NCBI GenBank assembly: GCA_902618245.1
Contig: CACMZR010000005.1
Span: 61,026 to 125,025, forward strand
From: an uncultured Bacteroidota bacterium
GTDB taxonomy: Bacteria; Bacteroidota; Bacteroidia; Flavobacteriales; Flavobacteriaceae
DNA length: 64,000 nt
Direction of reading: 5' to 3'
Below the pieces are notes generated by a model, which did no database searches, had not been told where the DNA came from, and saw only the letters and a program-made list of their open reading frames with translations. The position numbers and the translations under genes are program-made. The first letter of the stretch is position 1. The number at the start of each line of letters is the position of its first letter. Below are positions 1 to 8,314 of the stretch, piece after piece.

Positions 1-1224
1 ATCCGTAGTTGGATATAATGCGAAGCCTTCTGCTTTATCAAAAAACTTATCTTCGCTTAACATTCCATATTCAATCACGACCTTTATATCGTTCCACTTT
101 TCTTCAAATGATTTTCTATCTTTTTTGAATAAACTACTTAGTTTATCTCCAACTTTTCTTGTAATGTAATTACTAATTTTTTTAACAGCACCGTCTGCTT
201 GCAAATAACTCCTTGAGACATTAAGCGGTATATCAGGTGAATCAATTACGCCTCTTAGTAAGGTTAAAAACTCAGGAACAATTCCCTCAACATTGTCTGT
301 TACGAAAACCTGATTTTGATAAAGCTGAATCCGATCCTTTTGAATATTAATATCATTTTTTATTCTTGGAAAATACAATATGCCTGTTAGATTAAATGGA
401 TAATCAACGTTTAGGTGAATATTAAATAAAGGTTCTTCAAATTGCATAGGATAAAGTTCTCTGTAAAAAGACTGATAATCTTCATCCTTTAGATCAGAAG
501 GCTTTTTCGTCCAAGCAGGCTCTGAATTATTAATTATATTGTCAACAGTTTTAGTTTCGGGCTTTGCATCATCTGGAGAATTTTTAGGTAACGGTATTGT
601 TTCTTCTTTAGTTCCAAACTTAATTGGTATAGGCATGAATTTATTATATTTAGACAGAAGCTCTTTAATGCGATTTTCTTCCAAAAACTCCTTAGAATCT
701 TTATCAATGTGAAGAACAATCTCAGTACCCCTATCTTTTTTGTCCACTGTTTCGATACTATACTCTGGAGATCCATCGCAAATCCAATGTGCCGCAGCAT
801 CTTTACTGTAAGATTTAGTTATTATCTCTACTTTATTTGCAACCATAAAAGCAGAATAAAATCCTAAACCAAAGTGACCAATTATTCCACTATCTTTTGC
901 GGAATCTTTATACTTTTCAAGAAATTCCTCAGCACCGGAAAAAGCAACATCGTTAATATATTTTTGAACTTCCTCTTTTGACATTCCAATGCCCCTATCG
1001 ATAATGTGGAGCTTTTTTCCTTTCTTATCAATTTTAACTTCTATTTGTAAGTTGCCTAAATCACCCTTTATTTTGCCTATACTACTTAGGTGGTTTAATT
1101 TTGTTGTTGCATCAGTTGCATTTGATATTAATTCTCTAAGAAAAATTTCTTGGTCACTGTACAAAAACTTTTTTATTAATGGAAAAATATTTTCTACAGA
1201 TACATTTATTTTACCTTTACTCAT
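1..1224 (-). CDS. htpG: Molecular chaperone HtpG (Hsp90), C-terminus cut off by window edge
   Basis: This is the ATP-dependent cytosolic chaperone Hsp90. The reading frame is open from an ATG at 1224 to base 1, giving 408 residues of a family that is normally a little over 600 long, so the C-terminal dimerisation part lies outside the window. The N-terminal GHKL ATPase signatures are present: FLRELISNATDAT (Glu31, Asn35, Asp38), DRGIGMS near residue 78 and GHFGLGFYSAFMV near 110. The last visible residues (KAEGFALYPTTD) match the middle domain. The gene is divergent from the TetR-type gene at 1367. A near-palindromic element 55 bases upstream resembles one in front of hsp20 at 35681, which suggests shared heat-shock control. 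Confidence 0.97.
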   Translation of the reverse strand, partial: MSKGKINVSVENIFPLIKKFLYSDQEIFLRELISNATDATTKLNHLSSIGKIKGDLGNLQIEVKIDKKGKKLHIIDRGIGMSKEEVQKYINDVAFSGAEEFLEKYKDSAKDSGIIGHFGLGFYSAFMVANKVEIITKSYSKDAAAHWICDGSPEYSIETVDKKDRGTEIVLHIDKDSKEFLEENRIKELLSKYNKFMPIPIKFGTKEETIPLPKNSPDDAKPETKTVDNIINNSEPAWTKKPSDLKDEDYQSFYRELYPMQFEEPLFNIHLNVDYPFNLTGILYFPRIKNDINIQKDRIQLYQNQVFVTDNVEGIVPEFLTLLRGVIDSPDIPLNVSRSYLQADGAVKKISNYITRKVGDKLSSLFKKDRKSFEEKWNDIKVVIEYGMLSEDKFFDKAEGFALYPTTD

Positions 1225-1278
1225 AATTAAATTTTATTTGTTTTAAATTGTCAAAAAAAATACCAATGTTAATTTCTG

Positions 1279-1291
1279 TGACAAAGTGGCA
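1279..1291 (-). promoter_or_regulatory. Putative heat-shock operator of htpG
   Basis: On the minus strand this reads TGCCA-CTT-TGTCA, an imperfect inverted repeat that starts 55 bases before the htpG ATG. Twelve bases further on comes TTGGT-N6-TTTG (1266 to 1252). The same two blocks occur ahead of hsp20 (35681-35718). No other gene in the window that I inspected shows this pair. The role in heat-shock control is inferred from sharing between two chaperone genes. Confidence 0.5.
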
Positions 1292-1341
1292 TTTCGTATT
1301 TTGGTATTTGTTTAATTTTTAAATAAAATAATTAAACAAAT

Positions 1342-1349
1342 TATATTTG
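1342..1349 (+). promoter_or_regulatory. Bacteroidota -7 promoter box (TATATTTG) for the TetR-type gene
   Basis: TATATTTG fits the Bacteroidota sigma-70 consensus TAnnTTTG. It lies 17 bases before the ATG at 1367, so transcription would start around 1356. I see no convincing -33 TTG at the usual distance. Confidence 0.45.
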
Positions 1350-1366
1350 TCTTTAAAATTTTGTTA

Positions 1367-2023
1367 ATGAAAAAGAAATCTAAAAATATAAAAGAGAAAA
1401 TATTTGATGAATACTCAAAACTTGCTTTGGAAGAAAATGGTCAACTCAAATCGGTGTATCTATTTTGTAAAAAAACAAATATTAAAGAGACTGAATTTTA
1501 TGATCACTTTGGATCTCTAAATCATGTTAGAGACCAAATATTCTGCCAATTTTATAATAATACTTATGAATTAATAAGTAATTCAAAAGAATTTTCCTCT
1601 CAATTACCGAAAGAAAAATTACTATCATTTTATTTTACTTTTTTTGAGGTACTTAAACTAAATAGGAGTTATGTTCTACTTGAATTAGGTGAATTTGAAA
1701 ATAATATTCAAAAACTTTCAATTTTAAAAGGACTTAGGTCACTCTTTAAAAAATTCACAACAAATCTTATTGAACAAGGGAACGCATCAAAAAAGTCGAA
1801 CTTTACAAAGCATCCATCAAAAATTTTTTCTGAAGGGGCATGGATTCAGCTTTTATTTTTAATGAGATTCTGGATTGAAGATAGATCACCTGGATTCGAA
1901 AAGACTGATATTGCAATTGAAAAATCTGTAAGATCTGTTTTTGATTTATTTGATAACACACCATTAGATAGCATCGTAGATTTTGGTAAGTTTCTTTGGG
2001 AAGAAAAAATTAAAACAAATTAA
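1367..2023 (+). CDS. TetR-family transcriptional regulator
   Basis: The 218-residue protein looks like a TetR-type one-component regulator. Residues about 15 to 60 form the DNA-binding region, with the typical pattern of a short helix-turn-helix ending in FYDHFGSLNHVRDQIF. The remaining helical C-terminal part would bind a ligand and dimerise. I chose the ATG at 1367; a TTG six bases upstream is in frame but less likely. The stop codon abuts the TTG start of the ABC1-kinase gene with no spacer, so the two are probably co-transcribed and translationally coupled, and the regulator probably controls that kinase. The ligand is unknown. Confidence 0.8.
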   Translation: MKKKSKNIKEKIFDEYSKLALEENGQLKSVYLFCKKTNIKETEFYDHFGSLNHVRDQIFCQFYNNTYELISNSKEFSSQLPKEKLLSFYFTFFEVLKLNRSYVLLELGEFENNIQKLSILKGLRSLFKKFTTNLIEQGNASKKSNFTKHPSKIFSEGAWIQLLFLMRFWIEDRSPGFEKTDIAIEKSVRSVFDLFDNTPLDSIVDFGKFLWEEKIKTN

Positions 2024-3331
2024 TTGAAGACACTAAATTCAATTCCAACAAATAAGATTGAACGAGCAACTAAACTGGTAGGTACTGGGGTAAAGTTAGG
2101 GGGCAATTACTTAAGATATTATGGCGAGAAATTTATTTTTGGTCAAAACGACAGGTCACGTCTCGATGAAAAAAATGCGAGTGATATTTATGATGGTTTA
2201 AAGGAGTTAAAAGGAAGTGCATTAAAGCTCGCACAAATGTTAAGTATGGAGAAAAATCTTTTACCAAAGGCTTATGTTGAAAGGTTCAGCTTATCTCAAT
2301 TCTCTGTTCCTCCTCTATCCTGGCCATTAGTCAAGAAATCTTTAAAGAGATACTTAGGGTCTGATCCGGAAAATATTTTTGACACATTCAATGTAAAATC
2401 TGAGAATGCTGCGAGCATCGGACAAGTTCATCGGGCAACAAAAAATGGTAAAATGCTTGCTGTAAAAATTCAATATCCTGGGGTTGCAAATAGTATAAGT
2501 TCTGATTTATCAATTGTTAAACCAATTGCACTCAAAATTTTTAATCTGAAAGGTAAAGACACAGAAAAATATTTTCAAGAAGTCGAATATAAGCTGCTTG
2601 AAGAAACCGACTATGAAATTGAACTTAAAAACAGCCAATTCATCTCTAAAGCTTGTAGTAAAATACCAAATTTAATTTTTCCTAATTATTATCCGGAATT
2701 GACCACATCAAAAACTCTGACAATGGACTGGATGGAAGGCATTCATCTTTCGGAGTTTGTAAAAAAAAATAAAACGAATACTAAAAATAATAATTTGGGT
2801 CAAACACTTTGGGATTTTTATATGTTCCAAATCCACGGTTTAAAAAAAGTTCAGGCTGATCCACACCCAGGAAACTTTTTAGTTTCAAAGAAGGGATCTT
2901 TGATTGCCATAGATTTTGGATGTATAAAAGAAATACCTGAGAATTTTTATGTTCCATATTTTGAGCTTTCAAAAAAAGAAAATATTGAAGACTTGAAAAT
3001 TTTTAAAGGATTATTAAAAGAACTTGAAATCCTTACTCCTTACGATACGAATGAAGAAGCCACTTTTTTTACAAGCCTGTTTCAAAAAATGATGCGTTTA
3101 TTTACACTCCCTTTTCAGAGTAAATATTTTGACTTCTCAAATCAACAATTTTGGGAAAAAATTTCAGGGCTTTTAAATGAATTTACTGAAGATCCGAAGT
3201 TGAGAAAATTGAACGGAAATAGAGGATCAAAACATTTCATATATATCAATCGTACTTTTTTTGGATTATATCACCTTCTTCATGATTTAAATGCAAAAAT
3301 CGAAACAGATTCTTATCAAAAATATATTTAA
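2024..3331 (+). CDS. ABC1/UbiB (AarF)-family atypical kinase
   Basis: This 435-residue protein belongs to the ABC1/ADCK/UbiB family of atypical kinases, which support isoprenoid-quinone biosynthesis or membrane lipid homeostasis. Visible signatures are a KxGQ-like segment KGSALKLAQ (63-71, with Ala before the Gln), the alanine-rich loop AASIGQVHRA (129-138), a candidate lysine in AVKIQ (148), the catalytic loop DPHPGN (from Asp279) and the metal-binding AIDFG (Asp297). The start is a TTG directly after the preceding stop codon; the N-terminal sequence MKTLNSIPTNKIERATKLV supports it and no ATG occurs until after residue 70. Members of the Flavobacteriia use menaquinone, so a role in ubiquinone synthesis is unlikely. 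The substrate is unknown. Confidence 0.9.
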   Translation: MKTLNSIPTNKIERATKLVGTGVKLGGNYLRYYGEKFIFGQNDRSRLDEKNASDIYDGLKELKGSALKLAQMLSMEKNLLPKAYVERFSLSQFSVPPLSWPLVKKSLKRYLGSDPENIFDTFNVKSENAASIGQVHRATKNGKMLAVKIQYPGVANSISSDLSIVKPIALKIFNLKGKDTEKYFQEVEYKLLEETDYEIELKNSQFISKACSKIPNLIFPNYYPELTTSKTLTMDWMEGIHLSEFVKKNKTNTKNNNLGQTLWDFYMFQIHGLKKVQADPHPGNFLVSKKGSLIAIDFGCIKEIPENFYVPYFELSKKENIEDLKIFKGLLKELEILTPYDTNEEATFFTSLFQKMMRLFTLPFQSKYFDFSNQQFWEKISGLLNEFTEDPKLRKLNGNRGSKHFIYINRTFFGLYHLLHDLNAKIETDSYQKYI

Positions 3332-3394
3332 TTAAAGGTCCTGTTTACATGGATTTTTATTTAAAAAATGTATTTTACCTTTAAATTGATTTTA

Positions 3395-4402
3395 ATGTAT
3401 AATTCAAAAATTATAGGATTAGGTAAATATTTACCTGACAACATAGTTTCCAATGCTGATCTAGAAAAAATAATGGATACTACTGATGCTTGGATACAAG
3501 AAAGAACTGGAATTAGAGAAAGAAGGCACATTGTAAAGGGAAGTGAAGATACTACATTTACAATGGGTGTGAAAGCATCAAAAATTGCAATTGAGAGGGC
3601 AGGTATAACATCTAAAGAAATTGATTTGATCTTGTTTGCTACCTTAAGCCCAGATTACTATTTTCCTGGATCAGGAGTATTAGTCCAAGATGCATTAGAT
3701 ATTCCAGATTGTCCTGCAATGGATATTCGCATGCAGTGTTCAGGATTTATATATGCTGTAGCCACTGCAGATCAATTTATCAAAACCGGTATGTATAAAA
3801 ATGTTTTAGTTATAGGATCAGAATATCACTCAGGAGGATTAGAAATGAATACAAGGGGAAGAAACATTTCAGTAATTTTTGGAGATGGTGCAGGTGCAAT
3901 TGTAATGACACGTTCTGAAAATATAAATAAAGGTATTTTGCATTCTCAACTTCACTCTGAGGGGAAATATGCAGAAGAACTTTCTTTAATTGGTCCAAAT
4001 ACTAGACGCTGGGTTCCAGAAATTTTGGGAGAAAATGATCCTGATGATGTTTCTTATTTTCCCCATATGAATGGTCAGTTCGTTTTTAAAAATGCTGTTA
4101 TCCGATTTTCTGAAGTCATAAATGCTGGTTTAAAAAAGACTGGTTGGCAACCGAGCGATATAGATATGTTAATTCCACATCAAGCAAATCTTCGAATTTC
4201 ACAATTTGTTCAAAAAAAGTTTGGTTTAAGAGATGATCAAGTTTTCAATAACATCCAAGTTTATGGAAATACGACTGCTGCTTCAATACCTATTGCTCTC
4301 ACAGAAGCCTGGGAGGAGGGTAAAATAAAAGAAGATAGTAAAGTGATCTTAGCTGCTTTTGGAAGCGGTTTTACATGGGGTAGTATTTCTATAAAATGGT
4401 AA
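3395..4402 (+). CDS. 3-oxoacyl-ACP synthase III family protein (FabH-like)
   Basis: The protein is a thiolase-fold ketoacyl-ACP synthase of the FabH group, which condenses an acyl-CoA starter with malonyl-ACP in fatty-acid synthesis. The catalytic triad is complete: Cys115 in MQCSGF, His262 in HQANLRI and Asn292 in YGNTTAAS. Length (335 residues) is standard. I chose the ATG at 3395 because MYNSKIIGLGKYLPDN matches the family N-terminus; an in-frame ATG at 3368 would add nine residues. Its last seven bases overlap the CoA-binding gene. Flavobacteria often carry several FabH paralogues, so whether this is the housekeeping initiator enzyme cannot be told from the window. Confidence 0.88.
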   Translation: MYNSKIIGLGKYLPDNIVSNADLEKIMDTTDAWIQERTGIRERRHIVKGSEDTTFTMGVKASKIAIERAGITSKEIDLILFATLSPDYYFPGSGVLVQDALDIPDCPAMDIRMQCSGFIYAVATADQFIKTGMYKNVLVIGSEYHSGGLEMNTRGRNISVIFGDGAGAIVMTRSENINKGILHSQLHSEGKYAEELSLIGPNTRRWVPEILGENDPDDVSYFPHMNGQFVFKNAVIRFSEVINAGLKKTGWQPSDIDMLIPHQANLRISQFVQKKFGLRDDQVFNNIQVYGNTTAASIPIALTEAWEEGKIKEDSKVILAAFGSGFTWGSISIKW

Positions 4403-4761
4403 GTTTAAAGACACTAGTTATTGGCGCTTCAACCAATCCAAGTAGGTACTCTTATAAAGTAGTTACGATATTAAAGAGCAAAAATATTCCAGTAGTACCA
4501 ATGGGTCCAAATCAGGGTAAAATTGAATCTATAGAAATTGTCTCTCCCTTAAAACCCCAAGAAAATATTCATACGGTATCTCTTTATATCCGACCAATTT
4601 TACAAGAAGAATATTTTGATTTTGTTATAAGTCTGGAACCTAAAAGAGTATTGTTTAATCCAGGTACAGAAAATCACAGATTCAACAAGTTATTAGATAA
4701 AAAAAATATTTTTTGGGAAAACGCCTGTAGTCTAGTCCTCCTTTCTACGAATCAATATTAA
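4396..4761 (+). CDS. CoA-binding domain protein (YccU-like)
   Basis: The 121-residue protein is a single Rossmann-type CoA_binding_2 domain. It opens with LVIGASTNPSRYSYKVVTIL and continues with PVVPMGPNQGKI, the pattern seen in stand-alone YccU-like proteins. Such proteins bind CoA but have no established reaction. The start overlaps the end of the FabH-type gene by seven bases, suggesting translational coupling and possibly a link to acyl-CoA metabolism (inference). Its 3' end overlaps the end of the convergent symporter gene by 30 bases. Confidence 0.85.
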   Translation: MVSLKTLVIGASTNPSRYSYKVVTILKSKNIPVVPMGPNQGKIESIEIVSPLKPQENIHTVSLYIRPILQEEYFDFVISLEPKRVLFNPGTENHRFNKLLDKKNIFWENACSLVLLSTNQY

Positions 4762-6198
4762 TCCTAAAAACGTTAAAAGCCCATTTAAGGGAAGCAATTC
4801 GTAACCTAATTCGTAACCGCCTAAAAAACTTGAATCTAAATAACCTAGTATGGTTATAAATAGGAGAACAAACAAAAGTACAGGCCATAATAAATTCTCC
4901 TTTATTTTGTAATTAGTAAAGATGCCAAATGAAAAGAGTCCTAGGAGCGGTCCGTAGGTGTACCCAGCAACTGTTAAAAGACCATCAATTACATTACGAT
5001 CCAAGATGTATTTGAATAAGATTACTATAATTATTAATAATAAACTCATACCAATGTGAATTTTTTTTCGAGTGTTCTTTTGATCAATTGGATTCTTTTT
5101 TTCAAAATTTAGAAAATCTACGCAAAAAGATGTTGTTAGTGATGTAAGAGCACTGTCTGCGCTACTATATGCAGCAGCTATTAAACCTAAAATAAATGTA
5201 ATTGCGACACCAAAACCGAGATTACCATTTAATGCTATTTCTGGGAATAGTAGATCAGTTTTTGGACTTCCATCCACATAAGGAACATTTATCCCTTGTT
5301 TTCCTGCATAAATGTATAATAAAGCACCGAGAAGCATAAATAGCCCTGTTACAAATACCAACACAAAACTGAATACGACCATATTCTTTTGGGCATCTTT
5401 TAGATTCCGACAACTCAAATTCTTTTGCATCATATCTTGGTCTAAACCTGTCATACATATTGTTACAAATGCACCACCAAGGATTGATTTTATAAAGTAA
5501 CTACGACTCAATATTGAGTCACTTACAAAAACTTGATTGTAATTTGTTAACTCTTTCGAAAATATAAATTCATAAAAAGTAAAGCCAAGAGCTTCATTTA
5601 TGTAATAAATTGACAATATGACTGATAAAATCATGAGACTAGTCTGAAGTGTATCTGTAAATACAATTGTCTTTATTCCTCCTTTTTGGGTGTATATCCA
5701 AATTAATATTATCGATATTACTACAGTTACTTCAAATGGTACGTTCCAGGTTTTAAAAATAAATTGTTGTAAAACAATTGAAACTAAAAATAATCGAAAA
5801 GAAGCACCTAGGACTCTAGATAGGAAGAAAAAAAAAGCTCCTGCAAAATGACTCTTTTTACCAAATCGGATTGAAAGATATTCATAAATAGATGTTACAT
5901 TATTATTATAATAAACAGGGAGCAAAATATAAGCAACTATAATGTAGCCTATGAGGTATCCTAAAACTACTTGAAAATATGTAAACTGAGAAGCTTGAAC
6001 CCATCCAGGCACTGATATAAAGGTAACCCCAGATAAAGATGCTCCAACCATTCCGAAGGCAACAAGATACCATGGAGAATTACGATTAGCTGTAAAAAAT
6101 GTTTCGTTTGAATCTTCCTTTGATACTAAAAATGAAATTACCATCAAAATAAAGAAATATCCAACTATAAGAAAAAGAATGAAGGTGGGAGTAATCAT
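4732..6198 (-). CDS. Sodium:solute symporter (SSS family)
   Basis: This 488-residue integral membrane protein is a sodium/solute symporter of the SSS family. It has about 13 hydrophobic segments, starting with an N-terminal helix (residues 5-25). The unwound-helix region GMVGASLSGVTFISVPG (50-66) and the following NxNxxxSIYEYLSIRFGKKS segment are family hallmarks. The later segment AAYSSADSALTSLTTSFCVDF contains the SSADS pattern that helps form the second sodium site. The substrate cannot be read from the sequence; sugars, amino acids and sialic acid are all possible. The gene runs opposite to recR across a short shared upstream region. Confidence 0.92.
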   Translation of the reverse strand: MITPTFILFLIVGYFFILMVISFLVSKEDSNETFFTANRNSPWYLVAFGMVGASLSGVTFISVPGWVQASQFTYFQVVLGYLIGYIIVAYILLPVYYNNNVTSIYEYLSIRFGKKSHFAGAFFFFLSRVLGASFRLFLVSIVLQQFIFKTWNVPFEVTVVISIILIWIYTQKGGIKTIVFTDTLQTSLMILSVILSIYYINEALGFTFYEFIFSKELTNYNQVFVSDSILSRSYFIKSILGGAFVTICMTGLDQDMMQKNLSCRNLKDAQKNMVVFSFVLVFVTGLFMLLGALLYIYAGKQGINVPYVDGSPKTDLLFPEIALNGNLGFGVAITFILGLIAAAYSSADSALTSLTTSFCVDFLNFEKKNPIDQKNTRKKIHIGMSLLLIIIVILFKYILDRNVIDGLLTVAGYTYGPLLGLFSFGIFTNYKIKENLLWPVLLFVLLFITILGYLDSSFLGGYELGYELLPLNGLLTFLGLILIRRKED

Positions 6199-6249
6199 TG
6201 ATGAATCATTTTTAAACTAATATACAAAAACTAAAAGCCTAGATTTTTG

Positions 6250-6257
6250 TAAATTTG
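6250..6257 (+). promoter_or_regulatory. -7 promoter box (TAAATTTG) abutting the recR start
   Basis: TAAATTTG matches the Bacteroidota -7 consensus exactly. Only three bases separate it from the ATG of recR at 6261. If it is used, transcription would start at or just inside the start codon, giving a leaderless message. Confidence 0.45.
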
Positions 6258-6260
6258 TCT

Positions 6261-6881
6261 ATGAATTTTTCTTCAAAATTACTCGAAAATGCCGTTCAAG
6301 AAATTGCTCAACTTCCAGGAATTGGACGAAGAACGGCTTTGCGTTTAGCACTTTATCTACTTAAACAGCCTAAAGATCAAACGCTAGCACTTTCCAAGTC
6401 TCTTAATGATCTTATAGAATTTGTTATGTTTTGTGAAAGTTGTCACAATTTATCTGATCAGAAACTTTGTGAGATATGTTCTAATTTAAAACGTAACAAA
6501 AAAATTCTTTGTGTTGTTGAGGATATTCGCGATGTAATGGCAATCGAAAATACTGGCCAATTTCAAGGGATATATCATGTTTTAGGTGGAATTATTTCAC
6601 CTATGGATGGTGTAGGTCCAAAAGATTTAAAAATTGATTCGTTGGTTGAAAAAGTTAAAATTGGAGAGGTAGAAGAAATAATTTTTGCTCTAAGTGCCAC
6701 TATGGAAGCTGACACAACAAATTTTTACATATACAAACTAATACAGCCTTATAGTGTTAAAACATCAACAATAGCAAGGGGAATACCAGTAGGAGATGAA
6801 TTAGAATATACCGATGAGGTCACACTAGGAAGATCAATTTTAGCTCGAGTTCCTTTTGAATCCTCTATGACGAAAAATTGA
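6261..6881 (+). CDS. recR: Recombination mediator protein RecR
   Basis: RecR works with RecO and RecF to load RecA on gapped DNA. The 206-residue length is normal. A helix-hairpin-helix is visible at the start ([15 protein letters not shown], 16-30), followed by a four-cysteine zinc module (Cys58, Cys61, Cys70, Cys73) and a Toprim domain beginning at [15 protein letters not shown]. The C-terminal [22 protein letters not shown] is the usual Walker-B-like end. The ATG at 6261 gives the standard N-terminus. It is followed by the E2 gene but that gene has its own promoter box. Confidence 0.97.
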   Translation: MNFSSKLLENAVQEIAQLPGIGRRTALRLALYLLKQPKDQTLALSKSLNDLIEFVMFCESCHNLSDQKLCEICSNLKRNKKILCVVEDIRDVMAIENTGQFQGIYHVLGGIISPMDGVGPKDLKIDSLVEKVKIGEVEEIIFALSATMEADTTNFYIYKLIQPYSVKTSTIARGIPVGDELEYTDEVTLGRSILARVPFESSMTKN

Positions 6882-6937
6882 TTTTTGAGTTAAAATTTTG
6901 GTCAATAATAAATTCATTATTGCCAATTAAAAATTGA

Positions 6938-6945
6938 TATTTTTG
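6938..6945 (+). promoter_or_regulatory. -7 promoter box (TATTTTTG) for the E2 gene
   Basis: TATTTTTG fits TAnnTTTG and lies 16 bases before the ATG at 6962. A TTG at 6920-6922 is upstream with a 15-base spacer, which is shorter than usual. Confidence 0.4.
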
Positions 6946-6961
6946 CAAAACTAAATAACAT

Positions 6962-8302
6962 ATGGGACAATATCATTTTAAATTACCTAAGATGGGTGAA
7001 AGTGTAACTGAGGCAACTGTAACTAAATGGTTAAAGCAGGTAGGTGATAGGGTAATATTAGATGATCCTATTGTTGAAATTGCGACTGATAAGGTTGATA
7101 CCGACGTAACTTCTGAAGTTGAGGGTCTTATTATAGAACAGCGATTTAAAGAAAATGATGTCGTACAGGTTGGAGAAACCCTTTTAGTAATTGAGACAAA
7201 AGAAGTAGATTCTATATCATTACCAGTTCAAACTGAAAAGCCTATCGAGCCAGAAAAGAATAAAAAATCAGAAACCGAGGTGGTAGCTTCTACTTTAGAA
7301 GAAGAAATGGATTCAATAGATAATTTAATAACTTCTCGGGTTGATGAGCCTGCAAAACGTTTTTATTCTCCTCTTATTAAAAGTATTTCAAAAAAGGAAG
7401 GAATCCTTCAAGAAGAATTAGATAGAATTCCAGGTACAGGAAAAAACCAACGTTTAACAAAAAGTGATTTACTTGATTACATAAAAAATAGACCTTTTAA
7501 AGATTCTTCTAAAGCTAAAATTCATGAAAAAAAATCTAATGACTTAACCCCGTCAATTGAAAACCCTATAGTCACGGAACCACTTCTAAAAGGGCAAAAT
7601 CAGATTTTAGAAATGACACGAATGGAGAAGTTGGTATCTGAACACATGAAATCAAGTTTAGAAACCTCTGCCCATGTACAGTCTTTTATTGAAGCAGATG
7701 TGACAGATCTCTGGGATTGGCGTGAAAAAGAGAAAGAGACATTTTTAAAGCGTGAAAATGAAAAACTAACTTTTACCCCCCTATTTGTAACTGCAATTAT
7801 AAAAGCTCTTAGGGACTTTCCAATGTTAAACAGTAGTCTTGAGAATGAGAAAATAATTATAAAAAAGGAAATCAATATTGGTATGGCTACTGCATTACCA
7901 GATGGTAATTTAATCGTCCCAGTTATAAAAAATGCTGATCACTTAAATTTGGTAGGTCTTACTAAGGCTGTTAATGATTTGGCTAATCGTGCACGAAAAA
8001 ATCAGCTAATACCAGAGGAGGTTCAAGAAGGTACATATACATTTACTAATATTGGAAATTTTGGATCCATTATGGGTACACCAATTATAAATCAGCCACA
8101 AGTAGGGATTCTTGCAATTGGTATAATTAGAAAAATGCCTTCAGTTATCGAAACCCCAAATGGTGATTTTATAGGTGTAAGAAGAAAAGTAATTCTATCC
8201 CACAGCTATGATCATCGTATTATAAATGGTGCAACTGGAGGTCTTTTTGTTAAACGTGTAGCAGAATATCTTGAAAATTGGAATGAAAATTCTCCCTTCT
8301 AA
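6962..8302 (+). CDS. 2-oxo acid dehydrogenase E2 (dihydrolipoamide acyltransferase)
   Basis: This is the acyltransferase core of a 2-oxo acid dehydrogenase complex, probably the branched-chain or generic 2-oxo acid type. Residues 1-78 form a lipoyl domain with the lipoylated lysine in EIATDKVDTDV. A flexible linker follows, then a peripheral-subunit-binding domain around 135-175 (YSPLIKSISKKEGI to LTKSDLLDYI). The catalytic domain occupies about 215-446. Its active-site motif reads DHRIING (His418, Asn422) where many E2 enzymes have DHRxxDG. No E1 or E3 gene is adjacent, so the partner subunits must be encoded elsewhere. Substrate is uncertain. Confidence 0.9.
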   Translation: MGQYHFKLPKMGESVTEATVTKWLKQVGDRVILDDPIVEIATDKVDTDVTSEVEGLIIEQRFKENDVVQVGETLLVIETKEVDSISLPVQTEKPIEPEKNKKSETEVVASTLEEEMDSIDNLITSRVDEPAKRFYSPLIKSISKKEGILQEELDRIPGTGKNQRLTKSDLLDYIKNRPFKDSSKAKIHEKKSNDLTPSIENPIVTEPLLKGQNQILEMTRMEKLVSEHMKSSLETSAHVQSFIEADVTDLWDWREKEKETFLKRENEKLTFTPLFVTAIIKALRDFPMLNSSLENEKIIIKKEINIGMATALPDGNLIVPVIKNADHLNLVGLTKAVNDLANRARKNQLIPEEVQEGTYTFTNIGNFGSIMGTPIINQPQVGILAIGIIRKMPSVIETPNGDFIGVRRKVILSHSYDHRIINGATGGLFVKRVAEYLENWNENSPF

Positions 8303-8314
8303 ACAAGTGTATAA

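Noticed and set aside
534..800. 88-codon minus-strand frame with an ATG
   Set aside because: It lies wholly within the htpG reading frame in another phase and has no family features.
1279..1310. TGGCA with a downstream TTGG that looked like a sigma-54 -24/-12 promoter on the plus strand
   Set aside because: The spacing between TGG and TTG does not match the fixed -24/-12 geometry, and the TetR gene has a good TAnnTTTG box.
5255..5458. 67-codon frame in the symporter gene, antisense phase or shifted
   Set aside because: It falls completely inside the long symporter frame and has no recognisable features.
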